This document shows, in pieces, positions 1 through 9,164 of a stretch of 64,000 nucleotides of DNA. The position numbers and the translations under genes are program-made. The stretch's first letter is position 1, and each line of letters begins with the position of its first letter. Source of the DNA: Muribaculaceae bacterium (GTDB taxonomy: Bacteria > Bacteroidota > Bacteroidia > Bacteroidales > Muribaculaceae); contig JAFSPZ010000068.1 of the NCBI GenBank assembly GCA_017451225.1, positions 24,763-88,762 of the forward strand. The letters are read 5' to 3'. The notes beneath the pieces are model-generated. The model saw only the letters and a list, made by a program, of their open reading frames with translations. It ran no database searches and was not told the origin of the DNA.

Positions 1-2477
1 GTTGTAAGTGAGGAAGAATTGCACGCGATAGGCTCCTGGTGAATCAACCGACAAGTTGGCTCCCCAATCGACGATGCTATCAAGAGTACCACCCCAGTTG
101 AGTGACCAGTCATGGTTGGCACGGAACTTGAACTCGCCTTTATTCAACACCATATAAGTTTCCCATGCACCAGTGTTTTGATTGTAAGATAGGTCAACGT
201 CAGTAGCCCACTGGGTTCCAGTAGGAACTGCACTACCAATAATGCTCACGCTTGAGAGTTCGGTGAGATTAGATGTCATATAGTTCAAATTTACATCCAC
301 CTTGTAGAAACCTTGAGGAGTGTACAGGAGATCTCCGTTTACTGCCAGAGTGCCACTACTGCTTCCAGCGCCCCAGCTCAATCCGTCCCAACTGCTCTCG
401 TTCTCTCTGAACTTGAAATAAGTGTTGAGGAACATATAGCCAACATATGTGCCTTCACTATTCAACAGCAGGCCATTAGCGGGATTGCCCCAATTATTGG
501 CGTTACCAACTTGCCAAATTTTGGATGAAGTGTCATGACCATCTATGCTATAGGTCTTGTCACCCAAGTCAATCAACACTTCATATTCACTATATAGAGG
601 GTTATATGAAATTTTGAAAAAGCCCTGCTTGCCAAAGCCAAACGAGCCATTGGTAGCGGTAACGTCATTGTCGGTTGGTGATGTAATCATGTCGCTCGCT
701 GCACTCGATGACTCGGGAGCTATCTTGAAGCGGATGTCGCCACTACCAGCTGGAATAATAGCTTTAAACAAGTTAATGTCAAGCGGTGTCATCTCAATTG
801 TAGTGCCACTGCCGTCAATCACTATCGAGTAATTCTCGATTTGCACTGACAGCGAGATGGTATTTGACTTAATGATTTGATGCCCTGAATGAGCTTGAAC
901 ATAGCAATATACGTGGCAGCCACCAGTGCGAGGACGATCGTAGGTGCTGAACACCGCTTCCTTAAACTCATTAAAGTCGACCATGCCGTTCTCATTTATC
1001 TCAACGGTCTTGTTGTCAAAGCACAACTCGAAAGGACCGTCAAGGTCGGTTGAAATATCGCAAACCTTATAGGTTGTGCCACTTGGGTAATCAAATGTGA
1101 GGTTGATATCGCCAACCTTGCTTGTAATATTCAAGTAATTGCTTCCGGGTAAGCCAGTCGAGGAATCTATGAACATATAGTCACCCGAGAGGTCGTTGAA
1201 ATAAACATAGTAATTGCCAGCCCGGGCGGGAATATTATATCCACCTTTATAACCCTTACCAAATGGGAACGCATTAGTGCCCCAATCATAACCCCAACTA
1301 CCGGGAGCAAATTTCAGTTCACTGTCACTGCTAAGCTCAAAATTCCTGTACCAGTCGTGATTATCGTAAGGTGACACCTTTCTCATGGGGTCATTCTCAA
1401 CTATCCAATTCTGATAGTAGCCAGGCATAGTTATAGTGCTATGGGTGGCTTGGCTGTCGCTCAAGCGAGTCATCGTCATCGTCTTGCTGACGGTATTAAG
1501 GTCTATCTTGTAATAGCCACCTTGATTAATGATAATATTGTCGGGGTATTCAGTCATATTTCCTGAATAGACCTGGCCACCATTCTCATTACCTCCGCCC
1601 ATTACAAGATCCCATCTGCCAGGCTCCTCAATAATCTTGAACTCACCACCAGCAGGGAAATATCCAAAATACTCAAGCGGACCCTCACCATTCTCATTGT
1701 AGGTGGCGCCTTGAACAGGATACATTGGCACCATGCCATAGCTGCCATATGGGTCACCCACGTTACTCTATGGCTCAGTGCCAATAAAGCTTCCTGTGAG
1801 CCACCACAAGTGGATGGGATTCGACGATTCAAATGTTAACTGAGGAAGATGCAAGAAATTCCTCTCGTTGCTGATAATCACATCATTACCATTGTCGAGC
1901 TTAACTTCAACTCGAGCATAAAGAGTAATAGATGTTAGCACATCGCTTGGCGAGGTCCAGTTAAGCTCGTTTCTGAGCCATTCCGAGATAGTCTGTTTGC
2001 CGATTGTGGTTGTGGTTTCACTGAAATGCCAGCAATTAAACTTAGTAAAATTCTCATCAGTGCCTATTACAAGCATGTAATCAGGACTAGTCACTCCGTC
2101 GCCTAATGTGGTAACATCATCCCATGAGAACTTATAGTAATCACGGTTGAGATAATTGGTGAAACTCAGGTTAAATGCATTGAAAATGGAGCTATAAGGT
2201 TGCCAATTAAGCATCACACCATATACCATTGTAATATCAGAGGCCGTAACCCCGCCATCATCATTCACATCATAATGGAATGCGTTGTTAATGGTTGATG
2301 TGCCTAGAATATAATTATACAGTTCTGTGACATCCGATGCCGTTATATTACCGTCACGATTAACATCTGCATTATTAAGTTCGCCATTATAGACTGTGCC
2401 CACAGTTGCCTCGGCATGAGGGGCAATCAAAAAACTAAAGCTAAAACAAAGCTCCAAAAGCAAATATTCTGTTTCAT
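1..2477 (-). pseudogene. SusE/SusF-like outer-membrane glycan-binding protein with dockerin-like repeats, disrupted and cut by the window edge
   Basis: The reading frame is open from about 2484 down to the window edge except for one TAG at 1768-1770. Modules below the stop, such as GEFKFRANHDWSLNWGG and GSAVPTGTQW, resemble SusE/SusF surface starch-binding lipoproteins. Near the N-terminus are two calcium-loop repeats, DVNRDGNITASD and DVNDDGGVTASD, like dockerin repeats. The only ATG (2477) starts a good signal peptide, MKQNICFWSFVLALVF, but it reaches a TGA at 2427-2429. One extra T in the six-T run (A6 at 2429-2434 on the plus strand) would join it to the long frame with a clean signal sequence. 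The TAG sits where EP-W-SN is expected, so TGG to TAG is likely. There are therefore two independent lesions: a pseudogene, or sequence errors. I saw no SusC/SusD partner here; one could lie beyond the edge. Confidence 0.75.
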
Positions 2478-2694
2478 AAGTCAAAATTTAATCAATTGAT
2501 CCAAACATTGCAAAGATAATTATTTCTAATGAATTATTATAATAATTATTCCATATTTAATTGTAATGAGGGCTTAATTTATAAAATGGTTATTTTTTAA
2601 ATAAATTGTAATGCCCATTAGCAAGATGTTGTCTAATTTACTGCATTTTTTTGTAAAAACTATTTTGCGAATTCGTCAATCACACTTTTTTATG

Positions 2695-2702
2695 TAATTT
2701 TG
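2695..2702 (+). promoter_or_regulatory. Bacteroidota -7 box upstream of murB
   Basis: TAATTTTG matches TAnnTTTG and lies about 65 bases before the murB ATG. I saw no convincing -33 TTG at the usual spacing. The rest of the 2485-2767 gap is AT-rich with no gene visible. Confidence 0.5.
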
Positions 2703-2767
2703 CGGTCCTGAATCAAAACAACAAATGCAGACAAGGGAAATTCCCATTTTATTCGGTTGAAAAGACT

Positions 2768-3784
2768 ATGCCAGTAAGGAAACGTTACAATTGCTCACTG
2801 CTTGAGCACAACACCATGAGCATTGATGCCAAGGCTAAAGAGTTCATCAGCTATGACACAGTGGAAGAACTCATCGCCATATTGTGCGAAATAAGAGATA
2901 AAGGACAACGCATCTTGCACATTGGGCGTGGCAGCAACCTGCTATTTACCCAAGACTTTGATGGCGCAGTGCTGCACTCGGGCATCAAGTTCATAGAGTA
3001 TGTTTCAAGAAGCAATCAAGAGATAATAGTGAGAGCAGGTGCCGGCGTTGTGTGGGACGACTTTTGCGCCCAGATGGCTCAGAAGAATTATTATGGTTGC
3101 GAAAATCTTTCTTACATCCCTGGCGAAGTGGGAGCCTCGGCAGTGCAGAACATTGGCGCCTATGGTGTGGAAGTAGAATCCATCATTCAAGAGGTTGAAA
3201 CAATAGAAATAGCCACTGGCACTCGACGAGTGTTTAAAGTTGAGGAGTGCGAGTATGGCTACCGCGACAGCATCTTCAAGAACCGGTTGCAGGGGCAATA
3301 TATTGTCACGGCAGTTGTCTATCGCCTCTCAACAGCTGCTGTGGTAAATCTGGAATATGGGCAGTTGAAAGAGCTGCGCTCGCAGGATGCTGTGCCATCG
3401 GCACAAGAGATTCGCGAAGCCGTAATCGCAATACGTAAGTCAAAACTCCCCGAGCCAAGCGAGTTGGGCAATGCCGGCAGTTTCTTCAAGAACCCGGTGG
3501 TGCCGGTTGAAGTGTTCAACGAGCTGGCTGCTGTCTATAGTGAGTTACCTCATTATGTCTTGAACGACAAGCAAGTGAAGATACCCGCTGCATGGCTCAT
3601 TGACAAGTGCGGATGGAAAGGGAAATGCCACGGCGGAGCTGCCGTCTATGAGAAGCAGCCTCTAATAATAGTGAACAGGAACAAAGCCACTGCTGCCGAC
3701 ATTAAGGAGCTCGCCACTCTAATCCAACAAAGCGTTTACGACAAATTCAGAATCAACATTTATCCCGAAGTAAACTACATTTAG
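2768..3784 (+). CDS. murB: UDP-N-acetylenolpyruvoylglucosamine reductase MurB
   Basis: This FAD enzyme reduces UDP-GlcNAc-enolpyruvate to UDP-MurNAc with NADPH, the second committed step of peptidoglycan precursor synthesis in the cytoplasm. The 338-residue protein has the FAD-binding motif GRGSNLLF (53-60), PGEVGASAVQNIGAYG (118-133), YGYRDS (163-168, with the Tyr-Arg pair of type I MurB), GSFFKNP with the catalytic Ser238, and a C-terminal Glu334 in PEVNYI. The first ATG is preferred over the Met at residue 17 because the start YNCSLLEHNT matches family N-termini. murA follows after 16 bases, so the two probably share a transcript and supply consecutive steps. Confidence 0.97.
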   Translation: MPVRKRYNCSLLEHNTMSIDAKAKEFISYDTVEELIAILCEIRDKGQRILHIGRGSNLLFTQDFDGAVLHSGIKFIEYVSRSNQEIIVRAGAGVVWDDFCAQMAQKNYYGCENLSYIPGEVGASAVQNIGAYGVEVESIIQEVETIEIATGTRRVFKVEECEYGYRDSIFKNRLQGQYIVTAVVYRLSTAAVVNLEYGQLKELRSQDAVPSAQEIREAVIAIRKSKLPEPSELGNAGSFFKNPVVPVEVFNELAAVYSELPHYVLNDKQVKIPAAWLIDKCGWKGKCHGGAAVYEKQPLIIVNRNKATAADIKELATLIQQSVYDKFRINIYPEVNYI

Positions 3785-3800
3785 AAAATAAACAAGCAAA

Positions 3801-5111
3801 ATGGCATCATTCATAGTAGAAGGCAACCACCGCCTGCATGGTGAGATTACCCCTCAAGGAGCGAAGAACGAAGCGCTACAAGTGATAAGCGCCACACTAC
3901 TCACAAGCGAAGAAGTGGTGATTGAGAATGTCCCCGACATTCTTGACGTGAACAATCTCATTAAGCTACTAGGCGACATGGGAGTGAAAATAACCCGAAA
4001 AAACGAAACCACCTATAGTTTCAAAGCCGAACACATCGACTCTGATTTTATTGAGAGTCAGGGATTTATGGACCAGTGCAACAAGCTGCGAGGCTCGGTG
4101 ATGATAATTGCACCGTTATTGACCCGTATGGGCAAGATGTTCTATGCCACTCCGGGTGGTGACAAAATTGGGCGACGCAGGCTTGACACCCATTTCAAGG
4201 GTCTCGGCAATCTGGGAGCGACATTCTCCTTTGATGAAGATAAACAGGCCTATGAGTTTGAGTCAAACGGCAGGCTTAAAGGCTCCTGCATGCTGCTCGA
4301 CGAAGCATCGCTGACAGGCACAGCCAACATCATAATGGCTGCCGTGATGGCAAAGGGGACAACCACCATCTATAATGCCGCGTGCGAGCCTTACATTCAG
4401 CAACTATGCCGCATGCTTAACAAGATGGGAGCGCACATAGGCGGCATAGCATCCAACCTGCTCACCATCGAGGGTGTGGATGAGTTGCATGGAGCACATC
4501 ACGTTATCCTGCCCGACATGATCGAGGTGGGCAGTTTCATAGGCATAGCAGCCATGACAGGCAGCGAGCTAACAATCAAGAATGTGTCGTGGGAAAATCT
4601 GGGGATAATTCCCGACAGTTTCAGGCGTCTGGGATTAAGGTTGGAAAAACGTGGCGACGACATGTTCATCCCGCAACAAAATCATTATGAGATTGACCGC
4701 TTCATGGACGGCTCAATTCTGACGCTTGCTGATGCCCCTTGGCCCGGTCTCACCCCCGACCTGCTTAGCGTGCTACTCGTTGTGGCTACTCAGGCCAAAG
4801 GCAGCGTGCTAATACACCAAAAGATGTTTGAAAGCCGCCTCTTCTTTGTCGACAAACTCATCGACATGGGGGCTCAAATCATACTGTGCGACCCGCATCG
4901 AGCAGTGGTTATTGGCCATGACCACAACATCCACCTGAGAGCAAGAAAAATGGTGTCGCCCGACATCCGCGCTGGCATTGCAATGCTTATTGCTGCAATG
5001 AGTGCCGATGGAGTGAGTCAAATTGGCCACATTGAGCAGATTGACCGCGGCTACACCAAGATTGACGAACGCCTGAATGCCCTTGGAGCAAAGATAACCC
5101 GCATTAAATAA
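3801..5111 (+). CDS. murA: UDP-N-acetylglucosamine 1-carboxyvinyltransferase MurA, Asp in place of the fosfomycin-target Cys
   Basis: MurA transfers enolpyruvate from PEP to UDP-GlcNAc, the first committed step of murein synthesis. The length (436 residues) is normal. Substrate-binding Lys22-Asn23 lie in QGAKNEAL near the start. The active-site loop reads PGGDKIGRRRLDTH, so Asp121 occupies the position of Cys115 of the E. coli enzyme, the residue alkylated by fosfomycin. In other bacteria this Cys-to-Asp change keeps activity and gives intrinsic fosfomycin resistance; resistance here is an inference. It lies 16 bases downstream of murB and ends before a strong bidirectional terminator. Confidence 0.97.
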   Translation: MASFIVEGNHRLHGEITPQGAKNEALQVISATLLTSEEVVIENVPDILDVNNLIKLLGDMGVKITRKNETTYSFKAEHIDSDFIESQGFMDQCNKLRGSVMIIAPLLTRMGKMFYATPGGDKIGRRRLDTHFKGLGNLGATFSFDEDKQAYEFESNGRLKGSCMLLDEASLTGTANIIMAAVMAKGTTTIYNAACEPYIQQLCRMLNKMGAHIGGIASNLLTIEGVDELHGAHHVILPDMIEVGSFIGIAAMTGSELTIKNVSWENLGIIPDSFRRLGLRLEKRGDDMFIPQQNHYEIDRFMDGSILTLADAPWPGLTPDLLSVLLVVATQAKGSVLIHQKMFESRLFFVDKLIDMGAQIILCDPHRAVVIGHDHNIHLRARKMVSPDIRAGIAMLIAAMSADGVSQIGHIEQIDRGYTKIDERLNALGAKITRIK

Positions 5112-5145
5112 ATCCTACTACTAACTTTAAAGGAGAGCTGTAAAC

Positions 5146-5177
5146 AAAAAACGTGGTCTTGAGGGACCACGTTTTTT
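5146..5177. terminator. Bidirectional terminator between murA and a convergent gene
   Basis: A perfect 13-bp stem (5146-5158 with 5165-5177) encloses a six-base loop. It has A6 on the left arm and T6 on the right arm, so it should act on both strands between the convergent genes ending at 5111 and 5205. Confidence 0.9.
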
Positions 5178-5204
5178 ATCTTATTTCATTTAGGGAAAAA
5201 TTGA

Positions 5205-6491
5205 TTATTTAACAATAACTTTCTTTCCATTGTGGATGTAGATGCCAGCGGGCAGGTTCTTGCCAGAGAAGCGCTGACCCATCATGTTGTAGTAAGCATC
5301 GTCGGTGTTGACTGGATTGGCGTCAACCTGGGTGATGGCGGTCTGAGGCAGATTCCAGTAAACGATGTTAGACGAGTTGCGCACGATGGTTGTCTCTTTA
5401 CCAACGGTGGTTACAGGCACATCATAATGCACTTGGATGCCGATGCGCTGGGTGAACATTGGGTTGTCGCCCATGTTGGTGCGATAGAAGTAGATGCGTG
5501 AGATGTCGAAGTCATAGCCCTCATAGTAAATCTCGTAAGGAATTTCGGTCATGTCTTCCTCGAGGTCAACCGAGTAAGTTGCTGCATCAAAGACGAAAGG
5601 CACATCATCGTCGGTGAAGATACTGTAGAGAATGTGAGTGTGGTCGATTGGATTGTCATCAACGTCAACTGGATTTACAAGGAAGTCGAAGCAGCTGTAG
5701 CCGTCCTCTTCGCCACTGTCGTACCAAGAGTCGTCATAGAGAACGGGGTCGGCGGGAATGGCAGGAACCAGCTGATCGCCTGGCTGTTCTTCTTCATAGG
5801 TGTAACTGATTTCGGTTACAGGAAGCTCAACGTTGGTGCCGCAGCCCAGCATGGCAGTTGAGTTGGGCCAGTCGTCGCCTTGAGCAAAGTCGAGGAAGCT
5901 TTCCCAGTTGTCGGTGTAGGTCATTGCCTTGCCACCGATGCCCGAGGTGTAGAAGGGAGCATAGTCGCTGCCCATAGTGCAGTTGTCATTATCCTCAGCA
6001 TCGAAGGCAATGGTAACGAGCAAGCTCTTGCCAGGGGTGAAATTGAAGTCTACAGGGAACTCAAGAGTATAGTCATCACCATAGGCATCAAGCATATCGA
6101 TGTCTAACTGAACTTCATATACTGGCTCGCCAAAATCGAAGAATTGCTTTATTCCGTCTTGATTCTTGGCAAACTCGATAGCGTCGGTTTCCTGTAGGTA
6201 AACTTTGGTGTTGCGAATAATCTCCTCATAGGTCTCATCGTAGAACTTGAATTTCAGCCCAGTGATTTTCACGTTCTGCTTGCCATCGAGGTCGGTGAGC
6301 AAGTCGGGGGTGTAAATCATTTGAGAGCCCGTGTGAGCCAAATAGAAATTAGTAGGAGCCATGTCAAAATAAGAACCATTGTAAGGGCTGGCATTGTCCC
6401 AGTCGCCAATGTTGATAGTAGCGCTCTCCTGAGCTTGTGCCGAAATGGTAAGTGCAGCAATTGCTGCAAGAATCATGTAAAATTTCTTCAT
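5205..6491 (-). CDS. Secreted protein of unknown function with a sorting-signal-like C-terminus
   Basis: The 428-residue product starts with a clear signal peptide, MKKFYMILAAIAALTISAQA; the ATG at 6491 is chosen because it begins this signal. The mature part is acidic and rich in Asp, Tyr and Phe, probably beta-rich, and I do not recognise a catalytic family. The last 30 residues (YNMMGQRF, then LPAGIYI and KKVIVK) resemble the C-terminal sorting region of type IX secretion substrates and related Bacteroidales surface proteins. With sprA present in this window, export through that system and surface attachment is a reasonable inference. It is a single gene with its own promoter box. Confidence 0.75.
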   Translation of the reverse strand: MKKFYMILAAIAALTISAQAQESATINIGDWDNASPYNGSYFDMAPTNFYLAHTGSQMIYTPDLLTDLDGKQNVKITGLKFKFYDETYEEIIRNTKVYLQETDAIEFAKNQDGIKQFFDFGEPVYEVQLDIDMLDAYGDDYTLEFPVDFNFTPGKSLLVTIAFDAEDNDNCTMGSDYAPFYTSGIGGKAMTYTDNWESFLDFAQGDDWPNSTAMLGCGTNVELPVTEISYTYEEEQPGDQLVPAIPADPVLYDDSWYDSGEEDGYSCFDFLVNPVDVDDNPIDHTHILYSIFTDDDVPFVFDAATYSVDLEEDMTEIPYEIYYEGYDFDISRIYFYRTNMGDNPMFTQRIGIQVHYDVPVTTVGKETTIVRNSSNIVYWNLPQTAITQVDANPVNTDDAYYNMMGQRFSGKNLPAGIYIHNGKKVIVK

Positions 6492-6530
6492 ATAAAACAG
6501 TTTTAAATGATTAATAATAACGTTTTGATG

Positions 6531-6538
6531 CAAAAATA
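6531..6538 (-). promoter_or_regulatory. -7 box for the secreted protein gene at 5205-6491
   Basis: On the minus strand the sequence is TATTTTTG, matching TAnnTTTG, about 40 bases upstream of the ATG at 6491. Confidence 0.5.
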
Positions 6539-6670
6539 CTCATAATTTCAATAAAAGGGCATCTCACCAACATTAATTATTCTTAAAAATAATTGCAATT
6601 GGCGCTTTTCATTTACGAGGATAAAAATGCTGTTTTTAGGAATTAAAAATAAATTCGTGGTGTATTTTTT

Positions 6671-6700
6671 TTGTGTTTTTCACAACAAGTAGTAACTTTG
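6671..6700 (+). promoter_or_regulatory. Bacteroidota promoter of ruvX, probably giving a leaderless transcript
   Basis: TTG at 6671-6673 and TAACTTTG at 6693-6700 are separated by 19 bases, matching the Bacteroidota -33/-7 layout. Only seven bases separate the -7 box from the ruvX ATG at 6708, so transcription should start at or next to the start codon. Confidence 0.7.
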
Positions 6701-6707
6701 CACACTT

Positions 6708-7133
6708 ATGGGACGAATACTGGCTATTGACTATGGACGCAAGCGCTGCGGCATTGCAGTGACCGACCCTCTCAAGATAATTGCAAATGGTCTTGAGACT
6801 GTTGCCACACACAAGCTCATGGACTTCTTGAAGGACTATACGAGCCGCGAGCAGGTGGAGTTGATTGTCATTGGACTACCCACTCAGCTAAACGGAGAGC
6901 CAAGCGAGAGCATGAAGTATATCACGCCGTTCATCAATCGCCTCAAGAAGGTGATGCCCGACATGCCCATCGAGATGGTTGACGAGCGATTCACATCTAC
7001 TATCGCCCACCAGGCGATGATTGATGGGGGCATGAAAAAAAGCGACCGCCGCGACAAGGCACGCGTCGACACCATAGCTGCCAGCATCATCCTTAACGAT
7101 TATCTACAGAGCAAACAATTTAAAGGACTATGA
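6708..7133 (+). CDS. ruvX: RuvX/YqgF-family putative pre-16S rRNA nuclease
   Basis: The 141-residue product has an RNase H-like fold. It starts with ILAIDYGRKRCGIAVTD, the first acidic motif of YqgF/RuvX proteins, followed by IVIGLP (about 53-58), VDERFTS and the C-terminal DTIAASIIL helix with its conserved Asp. Family members process the 5' end of 16S rRNA; the older name is Holliday-junction resolvase-like. It overlaps def by four bases (ATGA) and heads a ruvX-def-guaD-like-nagB run. There is no room for a Shine-Dalgarno site downstream of the promoter box. Confidence 0.93.
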   Translation: MGRILAIDYGRKRCGIAVTDPLKIIANGLETVATHKLMDFLKDYTSREQVELIVIGLPTQLNGEPSESMKYITPFINRLKKVMPDMPIEMVDERFTSTIAHQAMIDGGMKKSDRRDKARVDTIAASIILNDYLQSKQFKGL

Positions 7134-7702
7134 TTTTACCTATTTATATATACGGACAACCCGTGCTGCGCAAAGTGGCTGAACCCATCGACAAAGACTA
7201 TCCTGGACTAGATGAACTCATTCAGAACATGAAGGATACCATGTACGACAGTGACGGAATTGGTATTGCAGCGCCTCAAGTGGGCGTGAGTGCAAGAGTG
7301 GTTTACATTGACGTTGACGCTCTGAGCGAGAAGTTCCCAGAACTCAAAGACAAGCGCATGGTGCTTATAAATCCTGAAATCACTGTAGACGAGACAAGTC
7401 CAACCGAGACCCGAGAGGAGGGCTGCTTGAGTGTTCCAGGCATCCACGAGAACGTTACTCGCCACACCAAGATTCACATCCACTACTTCGATGAGAACTG
7501 GGTGGAGCATGACGAAGATATCGACACCTATCTTGCACGAGTAATCCAACACGAGTGTGATCATCTGGAAGGGCACGTTTTCATCGATCACATTTCAGCA
7601 ATACGCAAGCAGATGATTCGTAGCAAGCTCAACAACATGATTAAAGGTAAGGTTGACTGCGATTATCGCATCAAGGCCTACAAACCCAGTAGAAGGCGCT
7701 AA
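7130..7702 (+). CDS. def: Peptide deformylase
   Basis: This enzyme removes the formyl group from the N-terminal Met of nascent proteins. All three motifs are present: GIGIAAPQ (43-50), EGCLS with metal-ligand Cys99, and HECDH (141-145) with two His ligands and the catalytic Glu142. The 190-residue length fits the bacterial enzyme. It overlaps the end of ruvX by four bases, which implies translational coupling. Confidence 0.98.
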   Translation: MILPIYIYGQPVLRKVAEPIDKDYPGLDELIQNMKDTMYDSDGIGIAAPQVGVSARVVYIDVDALSEKFPELKDKRMVLINPEITVDETSPTETREEGCLSVPGIHENVTRHTKIHIHYFDENWVEHDEDIDTYLARVIQHECDHLEGHVFIDHISAIRKQMIRSKLNNMIKGKVDCDYRIKAYKPSRRR

Positions 7703-7719
7703 TAATTTATATTAGAAAG

Positions 7720-8202
7720 ATGGTTACTATTACCGCAACCGACAGAAGGTTCATCAAAATGGCTTGTGAACTGGCAAGCAAGAATATAGACAACGGCGGT
7801 GGACCATTTGGCGCAGTGATAGTGAAGGACGGTGAAGTTGTGGCTACAGGATGTAACTGCGTGACTATAATTAACGACCCAACGGCGCATGCCGAGGTGA
7901 GCGCCATACGCGTGGCATGCAGCAAGCTTAAGAACTTCAAACTCGAAGATTGTGTCATCTACTCAAGTTGTGAACCTTGCTCCATGTGCCTTAGTGCCAT
8001 ATATTGGGCAGGCATTAGCAAAATCTATTATGCCAACAACAAGCACGATGCAGCAGCCATCGACTTTGACGACAACTTCATATACGAGGAGATTGCGAAA
8101 CCCTATGAGTTGCGCAACATCCCCATGATCCATGTAGAAGATGAGCATGCATTCGACCACTTCAAGAAATGGTCTTCAAAAGTAGACAAAATCGATTATT
8201 AA
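7720..8202 (+). CDS. Guanine deaminase-like nucleoside/base deaminase
   Basis: This is a 160-residue zinc deaminase of the cytidine/deoxycytidylate deaminase superfamily. The zinc site is HAE (His57, catalytic Glu59) plus PCSMC (Cys87, Cys90). Overall sequence, including GGPFGAVIVKDG, NDPTAHAEV, SCEPCSMCLSAIYWA and FDDNFIYEEI, is close to the GuaD guanine deaminases that convert guanine to xanthine. A tRNA adenosine deaminase (TadA) is less likely because the C-terminal part follows the GuaD pattern. It sits 17 bases after def in the same direction. Confidence 0.85.
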   Translation: MVTITATDRRFIKMACELASKNIDNGGGPFGAVIVKDGEVVATGCNCVTIINDPTAHAEVSAIRVACSKLKNFKLEDCVIYSSCEPCSMCLSAIYWAGISKIYYANNKHDAAAIDFDDNFIYEEIAKPYELRNIPMIHVEDEHAFDHFKKWSSKVDKIDY

Positions 8203-8223
8203 ATATATAAAACAACTAATGAT

Positions 8224-9033
8224 ATGAGACTTATTATTGAACCTAACTATGAGCAGGTGTCGGCTTGGGCAGCCAATTATGTTGCTTCTCGCATCAATGC
8301 CGCTAATCCTACTCCCGAGAAACCCTTTGTGCTGGGTTGTCCCACAGGTAGTTCACCATTGGGCATGTACCGCAAGCTTATCGAGCTCAACAAAGCGGGC
8401 AAGGTGTCGTTCCAGAATGTTGTGACTTTCAATATGGACGAGTATGTGGGTCTGCCTGAGGAGCACCCCGAGAGCTACCACAGCTTCATGTGGAACAACT
8501 TCTTCTCGCACATCGACATTAAGAAGGAGAACGTGAACATCCTCAACGGAAACGCCGAGGACCTTGAAAAAGAATGTGCCGACTATGAGGCACGCATCCA
8601 AGCAGCCGGAGGTATCGACCTCTTTATGGGCGGCGTTGGTCCCGACGGGCACATCGCCTTCAACGAGCCTGGCTCTTCGCTCACATCGCTCACTCGCATG
8701 AAGACTCTCACTCAAGACACCATCATCGCAAACAGCCGCTTCTTTGACGACGATGTGAATAAAGTCCCCAAAACTGCACTTACCGTAGGTGTGGGAACCG
8801 TCATGGCTGCCCGCAGCGTGATGATTATCGTAAACGGCTACAAGAAGGCTCGCGCCTTGCAGCAGGCTGTGGAAGGCGGTGTGTCGCATATGTGCACACT
8901 AAGCGCCCTGCAGATGCATCGCAAAGCTATCATCATCTGCGATGAGGATGCCACAATGGAACTTAAAGTGAGCACCTATCGCTATTTTAAAGACATAGAG
9001 AGCGCTCATCTCGATCCTGCTACACTTTTATAA
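8224..9033 (+). CDS. nagB: Glucosamine-6-phosphate deaminase
   Basis: NagB converts glucosamine-6-phosphate to fructose-6-phosphate and ammonia, feeding amino sugars into glycolysis. The 269-residue protein has [12 protein letters not shown] for phosphate binding, NMDEY with the general base Asp72, and [12 protein letters not shown] with Asp141, His143 and Glu148, at the same numbers as the E. coli hexameric enzyme. It is the last gene of the run from ruvX and is followed by a strong terminator. Amino-sugar turnover fits a mucin- or murein-using gut bacterium. Confidence 0.98.
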   Translation: MRLIIEPNYEQVSAWAANYVASRINAANPTPEKPFVLGCPTGSSPLGMYRKLIELNKAGKVSFQNVVTFNMDEYVGLPEEHPESYHSFMWNNFFSHIDIKKENVNILNGNAEDLEKECADYEARIQAAGGIDLFMGGVGPDGHIAFNEPGSSLTSLTRMKTLTQDTIIANSRFFDDDVNKVPKTALTVGVGTVMAARSVMIIVNGYKKARALQQAVEGGVSHMCTLSALQMHRKAIIICDEDATMELKVSTYRYFKDIESAHLDPATLL

Positions 9034-9066
9034 GACAATCAAGGACAAGATATAGGTTATAAATAA

Positions 9067-9114
9067 TTAAGGACAATTGCCTCGGCTGAACTTATCAGCA
9101 GCAATTGTCCTTAA
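9067..9114. terminator. Bidirectional terminator between nagB and rnr
   Basis: A 14-bp perfect stem (9067-9080 with 9101-9114) carries an inner 5-bp hairpin (9085-9089 with 9095-9099) and is flanked by A/T-rich runs. It separates the convergent nagB and rnr genes. Confidence 0.85.
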
Positions 9115-9164
9115 TAAATTTTTATCAGAAGCAAAAAACTATTGCTAGTAATTGACTTTAATGA

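Noticed and set aside
313-832. Short plus-strand open frames inside the SusE/SusF-like gene
   Set aside because: They lie antisense to a continuous SusE/SusF-like frame, have no recognisable domain and no promoter or ribosome site.
8353-8889. 178-codon minus-strand open frame opposite nagB
   Set aside because: It is a shadow of the highly constrained nagB sequence, with low-complexity His/Val-rich content and no family resemblance.
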